This document shows, in pieces, positions 34,990-42,993 of a DNA stretch of 64,000 bases. The notes below the pieces were generated by a model, which ran no database searches, had not been told where the DNA came from, and saw nothing but the letters and a program-made list of their open reading frames with translations. A program made the translations under genes and the position numbers. How positions within the stretch are numbered: the first letter of the stretch is position 1; every line of letters begins with the position of its first letter. The DNA is from Halomonas sp. GD1P12 (lineage in GTDB: Bacteria > Pseudomonadota > Gammaproteobacteria > Pseudomonadales > Halomonadaceae): contig NZ_CP107007.1 in assembly GCF_025725645.1 (NCBI RefSeq), positions 3,100,001 through 3,164,000 on the forward strand, in the 5' to 3' direction.

Positions 34990-35796
34990 TCAAGCGTTAA
35001 AGTGCTCGCGCGCGCTTTGGCTCCAGACGAAAAAGCTGGGGTTCAAAGGCCTTGCCGGCGTGTGGTAGCCAAGCGCTTCACCGGCTTCATCGACGATCAT
35101 CCCGCCGGCCTGCTCCACCACCGCCTGGGCGGCAGCGGTATCCCAAAGGCTGGTCGGCCCGAAGCGCGGGTAGACATCCGCCCGCCCCTCGGCGATCAGA
35201 CAGGCCTTGAGCGAGCTTCCAAGCGGGGTGAGCTCACACTCACCGAGCGAGGCGAGCCAGGCCTTCAATCGCGGGTCCTGATGCGAGCGGCTGCCCAGCA
35301 CCCGATAGCCCCGGGCCGCATCGAACTCGGCGCAGCGAATCGGCTGCCAGATGCCCTCGCCTTCGACCTTGAACGCGCCCAGCCCACGCCCGGCCAGGTA
35401 GCGTTTGCCAAGCGCCGGGGCCACCACCACCCCAAGCACTGGCTCGCCTTGATGAATCAGGGCGATGTTGACGGTGAACTCATCATTGCGCTTGATGAAC
35501 TCGCGGGTGCCATCGAGCGGGTCGACCAGCCAGTAGGTGCCCTCCACCCCCGGCCCTTCAAAGCGCTCCACACTCTCTTCAGAAAGCACCGGCGTTTGGG
35601 GCGTCAATCGGGCAAGCCCCGCCAGGATCACCTCGTTGGCGCGAAGGTCCGCCTCGGTCAGCGGGCTTTGATCCGCTTTCAGCGTGACGTCGATCTCCCG
35701 GCGGTAGACCGAAAGAATCACCTGGCCCGCCTCCCGGGCGAGCTCATCGATGGCCTCGAGCAGCGCCCGGTCAAGGGCGGGCTGGGCGCCTTGCAT
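34990..35796 (-). CDS. cysQ: 3'(2'),5'-bisphosphate nucleotidase CysQ
   Basis: This inositol-monophosphatase-fold enzyme degrades 3'-phosphoadenosine 5'-phosphate left over from sulfate assimilation. The metal site motifs are SEESVERFEGP (Glu pair), WLVDPLDGTREFIKRNDEFTVNIALI near residue 90 and SLWDTAAAQAVVEQAGGMI near 215. The length of 268 residues is slightly above E. coli CysQ. The enzyme class is lithium- and sodium-sensitive (Hal2 family), which matters in a halophile. Its ATG directly abuts the TAG of the upstream ATPase gene, so the two are one operon. Confidence 0.92.
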   Translation of the reverse strand: MQGAQPALDRALLEAIDELAREAGQVILSVYRREIDVTLKADQSPLTEADLRANEVILAGLARLTPQTPVLSEESVERFEGPGVEGTYWLVDPLDGTREFIKRNDEFTVNIALIHQGEPVLGVVVAPALGKRYLAGRGLGAFKVEGEGIWQPIRCAEFDAARGYRVLGSRSHQDPRLKAWLASLGECELTPLGSSLKACLIAEGRADVYPRFGPTSLWDTAAAQAVVEQAGGMIVDEAGEALGYHTPARPLNPSFFVWSQSAREHFNA

Positions 35797-36519
35797 CTAC
35801 GCTTCCCCGGTATTTGATGCCGGCTCAGGGCCTGGGGCCACCACGTCATCGAGCTCGCGATAGGCCTGGCGCAGCCACACTTTCATGCGCTGACGCTCAG
35901 CGATGTTCATCAGGCGGCGATCATTGGCCACCGCCCAGAAGCTGCTGTCGTTGAAGTCGATTTTCTGGGTCAGCTTGGCGTGAAGCCTTGGCAGCTCGAT
36001 CAGCTGCGCACCTTGAGCCCGCGCCTGGCGGTAGGCCTCGCTTTGGCGAAAACGCTCGAAGCTCTCGCCACGGCCCAGGTTCTGAACCACCACCACGCTC
36101 ACCGGCTGATCGCCAAGGCGCTTCAACAGCGTTTGCAGCAGCGCCACCGAGTCGGCGCCATCATCCATGACGTGCCACCACTGCACGCGTGCACCGAGCT
36201 CGTCGAGCAGCGCGAACACATCGGTTTCATCGAGCCAGCGGCCCAACGCCTGAGACGACTGCGCGGCCAGGTCGATGATCAGGTCGCGCTCGGGATCCGC
36301 CTCCACCGCCATCAGCACGCCGTCCATGCTTTCGTCATCACCGACGATCACGGGTGAGGCGTAGTCCGCGTAAAAGCGTGAGAACGTCTTGTGAGAGGCA
36401 TCGCCATCGAAGCCAATGAATGCCCGGTCGTGGTCGATGTAGTACTGCGCGAGCACGCGCGCGGTCATCGATTTGCCCACGCCCCCCTTTTCACCACCGA
36501 TAAAATGTACGCAGGCCAT
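35797..36519 (-). CDS. ParA/TraL-like deviant Walker ATPase, role unknown
   Basis: A 240-residue P-loop protein with the deviant Walker A box FIGGEKGGVGKSMTARVLAQYY at residues 6-27 and a switch-like FIGFDGDASHKTFSRFYADY. The rest matches chromosomal and plasmid ATPases annotated as ParA-like or conjugal transfer TraL/MobD-like better than MinD or Soj. There is no parB, parS-like repeat or mobilisation gene beside it. The start at 36519 (MACVHFIGG) is chosen over the ATG at 36609, which would add 30 residues. TAG-ATG coupling to cysQ suggests a shared transcript but not a shared function. Function cannot be assigned. Confidence 0.7.
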   Translation of the reverse strand: MACVHFIGGEKGGVGKSMTARVLAQYYIDHDRAFIGFDGDASHKTFSRFYADYASPVIVGDDESMDGVLMAVEADPERDLIIDLAAQSSQALGRWLDETDVFALLDELGARVQWWHVMDDGADSVALLQTLLKRLGDQPVSVVVVQNLGRGESFERFRQSEAYRQARAQGAQLIELPRLHAKLTQKIDFNDSSFWAVANDRRLMNIAERQRMKVWLRQAYRELDDVVAPGPEPASNTGEA

Positions 36520-36647
36520 CGTTACTCGTCTCTGATGAAAACCGAACCCAATCGCGAATTTAGCAAAAAAACCGCGCCGCGCCTTCACTACTTCGTGCCT
36601 GGCGTACATTTATATCCGACGACAAAACATCGGCCACCCGGTCGGCG

Positions 36648-37103
36648 TTAGTTGGCCTTGCGCCAGCCGCCCAGCACGCGGCTGTCCGGACCAAAAAAGA
36701 CCACCCGGTCGTGATCGATCAGGTAGCGGTAGGCGGTTTCGAGCATACCGGTCACGCGGCGAGCATCATCGAGCTCGGCGCAGCCCATGCGCGTGGTGGA
36801 AAGCTCGCCCACCTCGATGCGCTGACTCTCACCGAGGCTCACGCTGCCCTGAAAGTTGTTACAGCCGTCGCTTCCGGTAATACGCCCGTCGCGGCCAATC
36901 TGGAAAAACGCCGTTTGCGGCATCGACAGGCGCTCGTCGGTCCCCATCAGCAGTAGATTCCAGCGCGTGCCGACCAGCGGGCCCGAAAGCGTCCCGCCAC
37001 TGGCGACCGGTGCCGACCCGCCCTGTTGAACCGGGCCACTGCTACACGCGCTCAACAGCAGCGCCGCGCTGACGGCAAGCGCGCCAATAATATGTTTTTT
37101 CAC
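36648..37103 (-). CDS. META domain lipoprotein (HslJ-like)
   Basis: This is a predicted lipoprotein: signal peptide MKKHIIGALAVSAALLLSAC with Cys20 as the lipidation site. A META/HslJ domain follows (GTRWNLLLMGTD, FFQIGRDGRITGSDGCNNFQGSVS and STTRMGCAELDDARRV), with the Cys pair typical of HslJ. It is 151 residues. In E. coli HslJ is an outer-membrane-linked heat-shock protein associated with novobiocin resistance; the role here is only inferred. It follows gloA by 13-odd bases on the same strand. Confidence 0.82.
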   Translation of the reverse strand: MKKHIIGALAVSAALLLSACSSGPVQQGGSAPVASGGTLSGPLVGTRWNLLLMGTDERLSMPQTAFFQIGRDGRITGSDGCNNFQGSVSLGESQRIEVGELSTTRMGCAELDDARRVTGMLETAYRYLIDHDRVVFFGPDSRVLGGWRKAN

Positions 37104-37115
37104 CGATAACGTCCT

Positions 37116-37556
37116 TTACCAGCTGCCGCTGTTGTCCATGGAAGCCCAGGGCTCCTGGGGCTCGAAGGCGTCCCCTTTTTGCAAAAGCTCGACGGAGATG
37201 CCGTCCGGGGATTTCACGAACGCCATGTGGCCATCGCGCGGCGGGCGGTTGATGGTGACGCCGGCGTTCTGCAGCCGCTCGCAGGTTGCGTAGATATCGT
37301 CGACGCGAAAGGCCAGATGGCCAAAGTTGCGCCCGCCGGCGTACTCCTCCGGGTCCCAGTTATAGGTGAGTTCGAGCTCCGGGGCGCTCAGACGCTCGCT
37401 GCGCCCCACGTCGTCTCGCGCCGCCAGAAAGATCAGCGTGAAGCGGCCCTTTTCGCTCTCCTTGCGGCGCACTTCCTCGAGCCCCAGCAGGTCACAGTAG
37501 AAGTGAAGCGAGGCATCGATATCGCTGATGCGTACCATGGTGTGTAGAAACTGCAT
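37116..37556 (-). CDS. gloA: Lactoylglutathione lyase (glyoxalase I) or glyoxalase-like VOC protein
   Basis: This metalloenzyme isomerises the hemithioacetal of methylglyoxal and glutathione. The VOC fold blocks are LHTMVRISDIDASLHFYCDLLGLEEV at the N-terminus (metal His) and TLIFLAARDD. GRNFGHLAFRVDDIYATCE follows, and GHMAFVKSPDGISVELLQKG carries the metal-binding Glu. The product of 146 residues starts at 37556, which has AAGGAGGG upstream. The upstream ATG at 37676 is rejected. The identity as a true glyoxalase I rather than another VOC enzyme is likely but not certain. Confidence 0.85.
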   Translation of the reverse strand: MQFLHTMVRISDIDASLHFYCDLLGLEEVRRKESEKGRFTLIFLAARDDVGRSERLSAPELELTYNWDPEEYAGGRNFGHLAFRVDDIYATCERLQNAGVTINRPPRDGHMAFVKSPDGISVELLQKGDAFEPQEPWASMDNSGSW

Positions 37557-37762
37557 GAGATTCCCTCCTTCGAGCACGAGTTGAAACGATAACGGGAACA
37601 GAATAGCGGCGATTGGGCAATTCATGAAGCGGCACCGCGCTTTTCCTTGAGCGCGCATCATGCAAACGCCTCTCAAAAGAAGAAACCGTGCGGCGCATCG
37701 GCGCGGTGCTACGCTTAAGCTTTTTTTAACCAGCCTTTCTCGAAGGTCATAAAGGAAACCCC

Positions 37763-38854
37763 GTGGATTCGATTACGCAGGCGGCGCTGGGCGCCGCAGT
37801 GGGCGGCGCCGTCATGGGCCGACGCCTTGGTCGCAAGGCGGTGGTGGTCGGCGCGCTGTTAGGCACCCTGCCGGATTTGGACGTTGCGCTGGACTACGGC
37901 GATGCAATCGCCAACGTCACCGAGCACCGGGGGTTCAGCCACTCGCTGTTCGTGCTGACGGGCCTGGGGACACTGCTCGCCCTTTTGAGCCGTTACGCGC
38001 TTGCGGGCCGAGCATCCCTTGCCCGCTGGTGGTGTTTTTTCACGTTGATCTTGATCACTCACCCGCTGCTCGACTCGCTCACCACCTACGGTACGCAGCT
38101 GCTCTGGCCGCTGGATACGCCGCCCGTCGCCTGGCCGATCGTGTTCATCATCGACCCGCTTTACAGCCTGGCGCTGTTGGGCGGCCTCGTCGCCGCCTGC
38201 GTCTCGCGCCGCGTGGTGCACTACTGCGCGCTTGGCCTTGCGCTGTCGTGTGCCTATCTGCTGATGGCGGCGGGCATGAAGTGGTCGGTCGAGATGCGCC
38301 TGGCGCCAGCGCTCGAGGCGCGCGGGCTCGATGCTGCGCCGCTGATCGTCCAACCCACGCCGTTCAACATTCTGCTGTGGCGCGCCACGGCCATCGAGGG
38401 GGAGCGCTATTTTGAAAGCCTGGTCAGCGTGTTCGACGACGACAGCGCTCCGCGTCTCGAGGCGTTCCAGCGTCAGCGTGCGCCGCTCGAGGAGGTGGCG
38501 CTATCCGGCGCGCTTGGTCAGCGCCTGACCTGGTTCAGCGGCCCCTTCCTGCGCTACGAGGTCGAGCCCATCGACGGCGTCGAGACGCTGATCGCCACCG
38601 ACCTGCGGCTGGGATTTCCAGGCTTTCACCCGTTCAACTTCACCCTGGCCACGCGCCAAAACGGCGAGTGGCAGGCAGTGCCTGAAAGTGAGCAGCTCCC
38701 TTCACAGCGCGGACTCAGCGCACAGACGCTGTCGCGCCTGCTCGCCCGCATTGTAGGCAACGAGAAGGCGCTGTGCGCCAGCGACTTCATCGAGCAAAGT
38801 TGGCGCGTTTACGGGGAACGCTACGCCTGCCGCCCCGAGAGCGTGACGGATTAG
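37763..38854 (+). CDS. Metal-dependent hydrolase, DUF457/YdjM-like inner membrane protein
   Basis: The product opens MDSITQAALGAAVGGAVMGRRLG, then LGTLPDLDVAL and HRGFSHSLFVL, the His/Asp motifs of the DUF457 (YdjM/YfhO-like) membrane hydrolase family. About five membrane segments occupy residues 75-175. A soluble C-terminal half (residues about 190-363) carries RLGFPGFHPFNFTLA. The family is called metal-dependent hydrolase from the motif; E. coli YdjM is a LexA-regulated member. Substrate unknown. AAAGGAAA lies upstream. It converges on the next gene, overlapping 4 bases at the ends. Confidence 0.83.
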   Translation: MDSITQAALGAAVGGAVMGRRLGRKAVVVGALLGTLPDLDVALDYGDAIANVTEHRGFSHSLFVLTGLGTLLALLSRYALAGRASLARWWCFFTLILITHPLLDSLTTYGTQLLWPLDTPPVAWPIVFIIDPLYSLALLGGLVAACVSRRVVHYCALGLALSCAYLLMAAGMKWSVEMRLAPALEARGLDAAPLIVQPTPFNILLWRATAIEGERYFESLVSVFDDDSAPRLEAFQRQRAPLEEVALSGALGQRLTWFSGPFLRYEVEPIDGVETLIATDLRLGFPGFHPFNFTLATRQNGEWQAVPESEQLPSQRGLSAQTLSRLLARIVGNEKALCASDFIEQSWRVYGERYACRPESVTD

Positions 38855-39570
38855 TCCGGCGCGATGCCCTGGCCGCAGCCGCTATACTGCTCGCCCTGGT
38901 AGGTGAGGGTCACGCGGGCCGGGTACGGTGCACGGCTTGTCTTGTCAAAACAGGCGCCGGCATCGATGCGCACGCGGAAAAACGGCGCCACGTCGGCGCT
39001 TTCCAGCACCACCCGGCCGGCGTCGTTATCCAGCGTGCTGATCATGTAGGTCAGCCGCTCTGGCGGATTATCGCCGGCTTGCACGGTCAGGGTTGGCGTA
39101 TCGTGGGCAAGGGTGAGCGCCCAGGCCGGCGCCGTCCCAACGCCCTTGAACATCACGCCGGGGTTGTCGGCCCGAGTCATCGCCCGGCGCTCGCCACCGG
39201 CGCTGCAGGCGAGCTGGCCGCGGGGCGTTTCGACCCGCGCGGTGTCGCCGCGCTCCCAAAAACTGATATCGCCGTTTTGATAGCGCGCGCCGCTGGCCAC
39301 CACCGCCTGGGGCAAGCGCCAGGCCCCGTGCAGCGACCAGAGCCGGAGCACCTGGTCGTTGTCCGCACTGATCAAATCCTGGTGGGCGGGCTGGCAGTGC
39401 CAAGCCCTGAAGCGCTCGGCGCTGCCGGGAAAAAGCGACGACGGCAGCAGCGGCGCGTCGCTGTTGGCCACCGGGCGCGGCGGCTGGCTTTCCGGCGATG
39501 TCGCACAACCGACAAGCCACAGCCCCAGGCAAGCGGCGCCAAGCGCCTTGAGCGGTGTTGAATCGAGCAT
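38851..39570 (-). CDS. MliC-like plus COG3650-like lipoprotein
   Basis: A predicted lipoprotein with signal peptide and lipobox LWLVGC (Cys near residue 22). After a Pro-rich linker, residues about 55-135 resemble the MliC/PliC lysozyme-inhibitor fold: RAWHCQP...VVASGARYQNGDISFWERGDTARVE...LACS with the expected Cys pair. Residues about 140-239 resemble the COG3650 domain (RVVLESADVAPFFRVRIDAGACF...YSGCGQG). A role in inhibiting c-type lysozymes is inferred from the first part only. It may follow DUF3087 in one transcript. Confidence 0.72.
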   Translation of the reverse strand: MLDSTPLKALGAACLGLWLVGCATSPESQPPRPVANSDAPLLPSSLFPGSAERFRAWHCQPAHQDLISADNDQVLRLWSLHGAWRLPQAVVASGARYQNGDISFWERGDTARVETPRGQLACSAGGERRAMTRADNPGVMFKGVGTAPAWALTLAHDTPTLTVQAGDNPPERLTYMISTLDNDAGRVVLESADVAPFFRVRIDAGACFDKTSRAPYPARVTLTYQGEQYSGCGQGIAPD

Positions 39571-39633
39571 TGAAGTTCCCTGTAACGCTTTTTTAGGAAG
39601 GGCTAATTTTATCAGGATCGGCGTTTAAAAGGG

Positions 39634-39656
39634 CGGATGAAAAAAGGGTTCATCCT
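39634..39656 (-). terminator. Weak hairpin downstream of the DUF3087 gene
   Basis: GGATGAA and TTCATCC arms enclose a CCCTTTT loop on the minus strand, followed by GCCCTTTTAAACG. It is a possible but poor intrinsic terminator, 8 bases past the stop at 39664. Confidence 0.4.
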
Positions 39657-39663
39657 GAAGAGA

Positions 39664-40170
39664 CTAGCGGCGCGTAAATGCACTCAAATCGTGGGGGTCG
39701 AAGACCGTCACGCGATCCGGTAGCGCCAGCGCCTGGCGGCGTTCCAGTACGCGCTCTTTTTGTGCAACGCGCGCAGGATCCGGCGCTTTGCCGTTGAGTG
39801 CGGCCACCTGATCCACGCCTTCGTGGTAGAAACTTAAAACATCGAGAGCGGCGCGATTGTCCTCATCGACCGCACGCTCGAGCGACGCCTGGTAGCCCTG
39901 AATACGCGAAAGATGGTTTTTAAGCTGCCAGACGTAGCTGATTTCGCCCATCCACGGCCGCTCCTTGAGACCCGCAAAGAGCGCGCTGGTAGCCAAAAGC
40001 CCCAGCGCGATTCCCAAACCGTGAGCCCAAAGGCTACTTTCCATCACCGAGCTCAACAGCAGCGAAAACAGCATACTGAAAATAATCAGCTGACCGACCA
40101 TCATGACGCTGATCATGCGCGCCTTGCGCCGGTAGCGCTTTGGGTCTTTCTCTTGCAGGGTAAAGGCCAT
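39664..40170 (-). CDS. DUF3087 family membrane protein
   Basis: A 168-residue protein with two membrane segments near residues 20-42 (MISVMMVGQLIIFSMLFSLLL) and 50-70. A helical soluble tail follows (RIQGYQASLERAVDEDNRAALDVLSFYHEGVDQVAAL). The pattern, opening with a positively charged YRRKARM, fits DUF3087, a family with no known function in marine gammaproteobacteria. AACGGAGACAAGG lies upstream of its ATG. Confidence 0.78.
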   Translation of the reverse strand: MAFTLQEKDPKRYRRKARMISVMMVGQLIIFSMLFSLLLSSVMESSLWAHGLGIALGLLATSALFAGLKERPWMGEISYVWQLKNHLSRIQGYQASLERAVDEDNRAALDVLSFYHEGVDQVAALNGKAPDPARVAQKERVLERRQALALPDRVTVFDPHDLSAFTRR

Positions 40171-40290
40171 GCCTTGTCTCCGTTAAATAGCCACTATCAT
40201 AAGAGAGTGGCCACGGCATACAAGTCATGGCGTGATCTTCTTTTTTGGGGTGATTCAACCGACACCCGTTCATCGATCGTGACGGCCGCC

Positions 40291-41427
40291 CTATCCCTCG
40301 AAGGAAACGATCTCGACCCAGTTGGCATTCTTACCGGCGGGCGCATCATCGATACGGGTGAGCTCGCCATTTTCAGGGTCTATTCGGTACAGGCCGACGC
40401 GGTCGTCACGCTGACCGGTGACGACCATGTAGCGCCCCGTGTCATCGATCTGGAAGCCGCGCGGCTGACTCTCTACCTCGAGATGATTCAGGTAGGTGAG
40501 TTCGCCGGTATCGGGGTTAGCTTCGAACGTACTGATGACGCTGCTGGTTCGCTCAGACGTATAGACGTAGCGCCCGTCCGGTGTGACCTGAATATCGGCT
40601 GCCCATATACGCGGCGTATCATCGCCCTCGGGTATCGCTTCACGTGCCATGCCCTGGTCGAGGTTCAGCGACTCGACAATACCCGGCTCGACCGATACCT
40701 GGGTCAGCGTGCCGTTGCTGGCATCGAACGCGTAGGTCGTGACGGCCCCCGAAAATTCGCCGAGCAGGTAGACGTAGCGGCCATTGGGAGAAAAGACGAA
40801 ATGACGCGGGCCGGTATCGTCCGGCGTACCGGCGGCGTCTGGGTCGTTCGACTCCAGCCGTCCGGTCTCGGCGTCAAAGCGAAATTGCGCGAGCCGGTCA
40901 TCCCCCAGGTTGGAGGCAAAGGCGTAGCGGTTGTCCGGCGAGGTGTGGATCGCGTGCGCATTGCGGCCGGTTTCGACGGTTTGCTGAGCGTCTCCTACGA
41001 CGCCGTTTTCATCGATGGGGCTGACACTAACGAGGTTGTCGGAATAGGACGCGGAAAACAGATAGGCCCCGCTCTGGTCCGACTCGATATAGGGCATGCT
41101 GGCAGGCAGGGAGCCGCTACCCTGCTGGCTTAGCTTTCCCGTCTCCCTGTCGATTCGATACGTCAGCACTCGGAAAGGCTCGCTGCGCACGGAGGCGTAC
41201 AGGTAGTGCCGGTCGGGGCTGACCGCCATGGGCATGACGCCTTCGCCGGCGGTGGTCGTCTCCAGTGGTTCCAGCGTACCCGCCGCGCGGTCCAGGATAT
41301 AGCTTGTAATCGCACCGTCATCGGCATTGGAAACGTAGACGTAGGTGTTCGCCTGAGCCGTCAGGCCTGTTCCGAGAAGTGTCGCGCCCATTAGAAATAT
41401 CCCTGCCATTCTGGTTGTCTGGTGCAT
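40291..41427 (-). CDS. Secreted lactonase-like seven-bladed beta-propeller protein
   Basis: A signal peptide (MAGIFLMGATLLGTGLTAQA, cut after AQA) is followed by repeats of the type NTYVYVSNADDGAITSYILD and PDRHYLYASVRS. Similar YVY-x-S/T-E blocks recur about every 45-50 residues, giving a 7-blade propeller of the YbhE/Pgl 6-phosphogluconolactonase or muconate lactonase type. Family lactonases act in the cytoplasm, whereas this one looks exported, so a sugar-phosphate role is doubtful. The start at 41427 is chosen for the signal peptide; the ATG at 41583 is rejected. It stands alone; substrate unknown. Confidence 0.82.
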   Translation of the reverse strand: MHQTTRMAGIFLMGATLLGTGLTAQANTYVYVSNADDGAITSYILDRAAGTLEPLETTTAGEGVMPMAVSPDRHYLYASVRSEPFRVLTYRIDRETGKLSQQGSGSLPASMPYIESDQSGAYLFSASYSDNLVSVSPIDENGVVGDAQQTVETGRNAHAIHTSPDNRYAFASNLGDDRLAQFRFDAETGRLESNDPDAAGTPDDTGPRHFVFSPNGRYVYLLGEFSGAVTTYAFDASNGTLTQVSVEPGIVESLNLDQGMAREAIPEGDDTPRIWAADIQVTPDGRYVYTSERTSSVISTFEANPDTGELTYLNHLEVESQPRGFQIDDTGRYMVVTGQRDDRVGLYRIDPENGELTRIDDAPAGKNANWVEIVSFEG

Positions 41428-41618
41428 GATGGGTATCGATTCCTGATCCTTCGAGAAAAACGTATGACATCGTACATCCTGTTCAATGTAATACGTTTCC
41501 ACTACCCAACAACTAGACCAATGGCGTACTGCCGGTCTCAAACGGACGAAGAAGTAGCCACCGCGCTGATCCGCGTCGAACACGAAGCGAATCAGGCGAG
41601 TCCCGGAGCATCAAGGCG

Positions 41619-42683
41619 TCAAGCTAGCCGCTCGGCGGCGGTTTTCAACAGGTGCTCGGTGGTGTCCCAGCCCACGCAGGCGTCGGTAATCGAGACGCCA
41701 TAGCGCATCGCGCCGGGGTTTAGCGCCTGTTTGCCTTCGAACAGGTGGCTTTCGAGCATCAGTGCGACCAGGTTCGCCTCGCCCGCGCGGCGCTGGTCGA
41801 GAACGTCGAGCATCACCTCGCTCTGGCGGCGGTGATCCTTGCGCGCGTTGGCGTGGCTGCAGTCGACCATCAGGCGCGGGTTCTGCCCCGCCGCCTGCAG
41901 GGTCTGGATCGCCTGGCGCACGTGGTGGGACTGGTAGTTGGGTTCACCGTGGCCGCCGCGCAGCACCACGTGCGTATGTGGGTTGCCGGCGCTTTGACGC
42001 ATGATCGGGCGGCCCTGCGCATTCTGGGCGAAGCGCTGGTGCGGGTGGGCAGCGGCCTGCATGGCGTCGATCGCCACCTGTACGTCGCCGCTGGTCGCAT
42101 TTTTAAAGCCCACCGCAGCGCGCAAGTCACTGGCAAGCTCGCGGTGAAGCTGACACTCGGTAGTGCGCGCGCCGATCGCCACCCAGCTCAACAGATCTTC
42201 CAGGTACGGCGCGAGCATCGGCTGCAAAAGCTCGGTGGCCACCGGAAGGCCCCGGGAGGCCACGGCGTGCATCAGCTCCCGCGAGCGGGTCACCCCTTTC
42301 GCCATGTCGCCGGCGCCGTTCAAATCCGGGTCGTAGGCCAGGCCCTTCCAGCCCACGGTGGTGCGCGGCTTCTCGACGTAAACACGCATTACCGGCAGCA
42401 CGCGCTCGCTGATCTCGTCGCCGAGCGCGGCGAGGCGGTCGGCGTACTCGAGCGCGGCATCCGGGTCGTGGATCGAGCAGGGCCCAACCACCACCAGCAG
42501 GCGGGAATCCTCGCCGGTCAGGATGCGCTGCACCGCCTGGCGCTGGCGATCGAGGCGGCTTTCAAGTGCGGCATCGACGTGGATGCGCTCCAAAAGCTCG
42601 CCGGGCAGCGGCAAGGGCGTAGCGCCTTTCTCGGTGGCGGTGGCGGGCTGGGCAGTACGGGTCGTCGTTACTGGGGCGTTCAT
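41619..42683 (-). CDS. aroG: 3-deoxy-7-phosphoheptulonate (DAHP) synthase, class I
   Basis: The enzyme condenses phosphoenolpyruvate and erythrose 4-phosphate, the first and usually feedback-controlled step of aromatic amino acid synthesis. The class I-alpha blocks are VVGPCSIHDPDAALEYA near residue 75, MRVYVEKPRTTVGWKG near 110, GARTTECQLHRELAS, RGGHGEPNYQSHHV, MVDCSHANARKDH and GVSITDACVGWDTTEHLL near the C-terminus. Its 354 residues and sequence match AroF/G/H of E. coli; the effector (Phe, Tyr or Trp) cannot be told. The ATG at 42683 has only a weak GAGATAA box and lies 4 bases after a small ORF, suggesting translational coupling. Confidence 0.95.
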   Translation of the reverse strand: MNAPVTTTRTAQPATATEKGATPLPLPGELLERIHVDAALESRLDRQRQAVQRILTGEDSRLLVVVGPCSIHDPDAALEYADRLAALGDEISERVLPVMRVYVEKPRTTVGWKGLAYDPDLNGAGDMAKGVTRSRELMHAVASRGLPVATELLQPMLAPYLEDLLSWVAIGARTTECQLHRELASDLRAAVGFKNATSGDVQVAIDAMQAAAHPHQRFAQNAQGRPIMRQSAGNPHTHVVLRGGHGEPNYQSHHVRQAIQTLQAAGQNPRLMVDCSHANARKDHRRQSEVMLDVLDQRRAGEANLVALMLESHLFEGKQALNPGAMRYGVSITDACVGWDTTEHLLKTAAERLA

Positions 42684-42687
42684 GGCG

Positions 42688-42840
42688 TTATCTCACGGTC
42701 AAGGGACATCGGTCATTCAGGGTGCCACCCAAACGGGCCCGGTCGGAGGTGGCTACCTGCACCGACCGCGCGCCGCTAAATCGCCAGGCCTGGTAATTAC
42801 CCGAATAGAGAGCGATAAAAGCGTTGCGGTAAGCGGTCAT
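42688..42840 (-). CDS. Aromatic-rich 50-residue leader ORF 2 of aroG
   Basis: A small ORF with a near-ideal ribosome binding site (AAGGAGAG, 5 bases from ATG 42840), far better than that of aroG. It stops with TAA (42688-42690) 4 bases before the aroG ATG. Residues 1-21 contain six aromatics: MTAYRNAFIALY then NYQAWRF; the remaining 29 residues are ordinary. In the DNA of its second half two hairpins exclude each other. One pairs 42741-42746 with 42762-42767 (inner AGGT/ACCT); the other pairs GCCACC with GGTGGC just downstream. I infer a coupled regulatory ORF; it could also be a small protein. No homologue recognised. Confidence 0.6.
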   Translation of the reverse strand: MTAYRNAFIALYSGNYQAWRFSGARSVQVATSDRARLGGTLNDRCPLTVR

Positions 42841-42893
42841 GGTGTCTCTCCTTGAAACGTTACGTGAATCCGGTTTTATAACCGTATAAAAAC

Positions 42894-42930
42894 GCAAAAG
42901 CCCCGGCGGGTGTCCCGCCGGGGCTTTTGC
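42894..42930 (-). terminator. Strong hairpin with T tract in the aroG leader (candidate attenuator)
   Basis: On the minus strand GCAAAAGCCCCGGCGGG and CCCGCCGGGGCTTTTGC pair perfectly around ACA, followed by GTTTTTATA. It lies about 40 bases downstream of leader ORF 1 and about 54 bases upstream of leader ORF 2. It either ends transcription from fre or acts as an attenuator for aroG. Confidence 0.85.
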
Positions 42931-42993
42931 TGTCGGCAGGCTACCTGGAAGGTGTGCCTGCTGGGTTGGCTAGTCGCGAGCCCAGGGCACACC
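42931..42993 (-). promoter_or_regulatory. Alternative hairpins between aroG leader ORF 1 and its terminator
   Basis: On the plus strand GGTGTGCC(TG)CTGGG (42951-42965) is an inverted repeat of CCCAGGGCACACC (42981-42993), so the end of leader ORF 1 can pair with the segment after its stop. The same middle segment (GCCTGC, 42956-42961) can instead pair with GCAGGC at 42936-42941. These 1:2 and 2:3 pairings exclude each other, as in amino acid attenuators. The 2:3 stem does not overlap the terminator stem at 42894-42930, so how it would block termination is not obvious. Confidence 0.55.
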
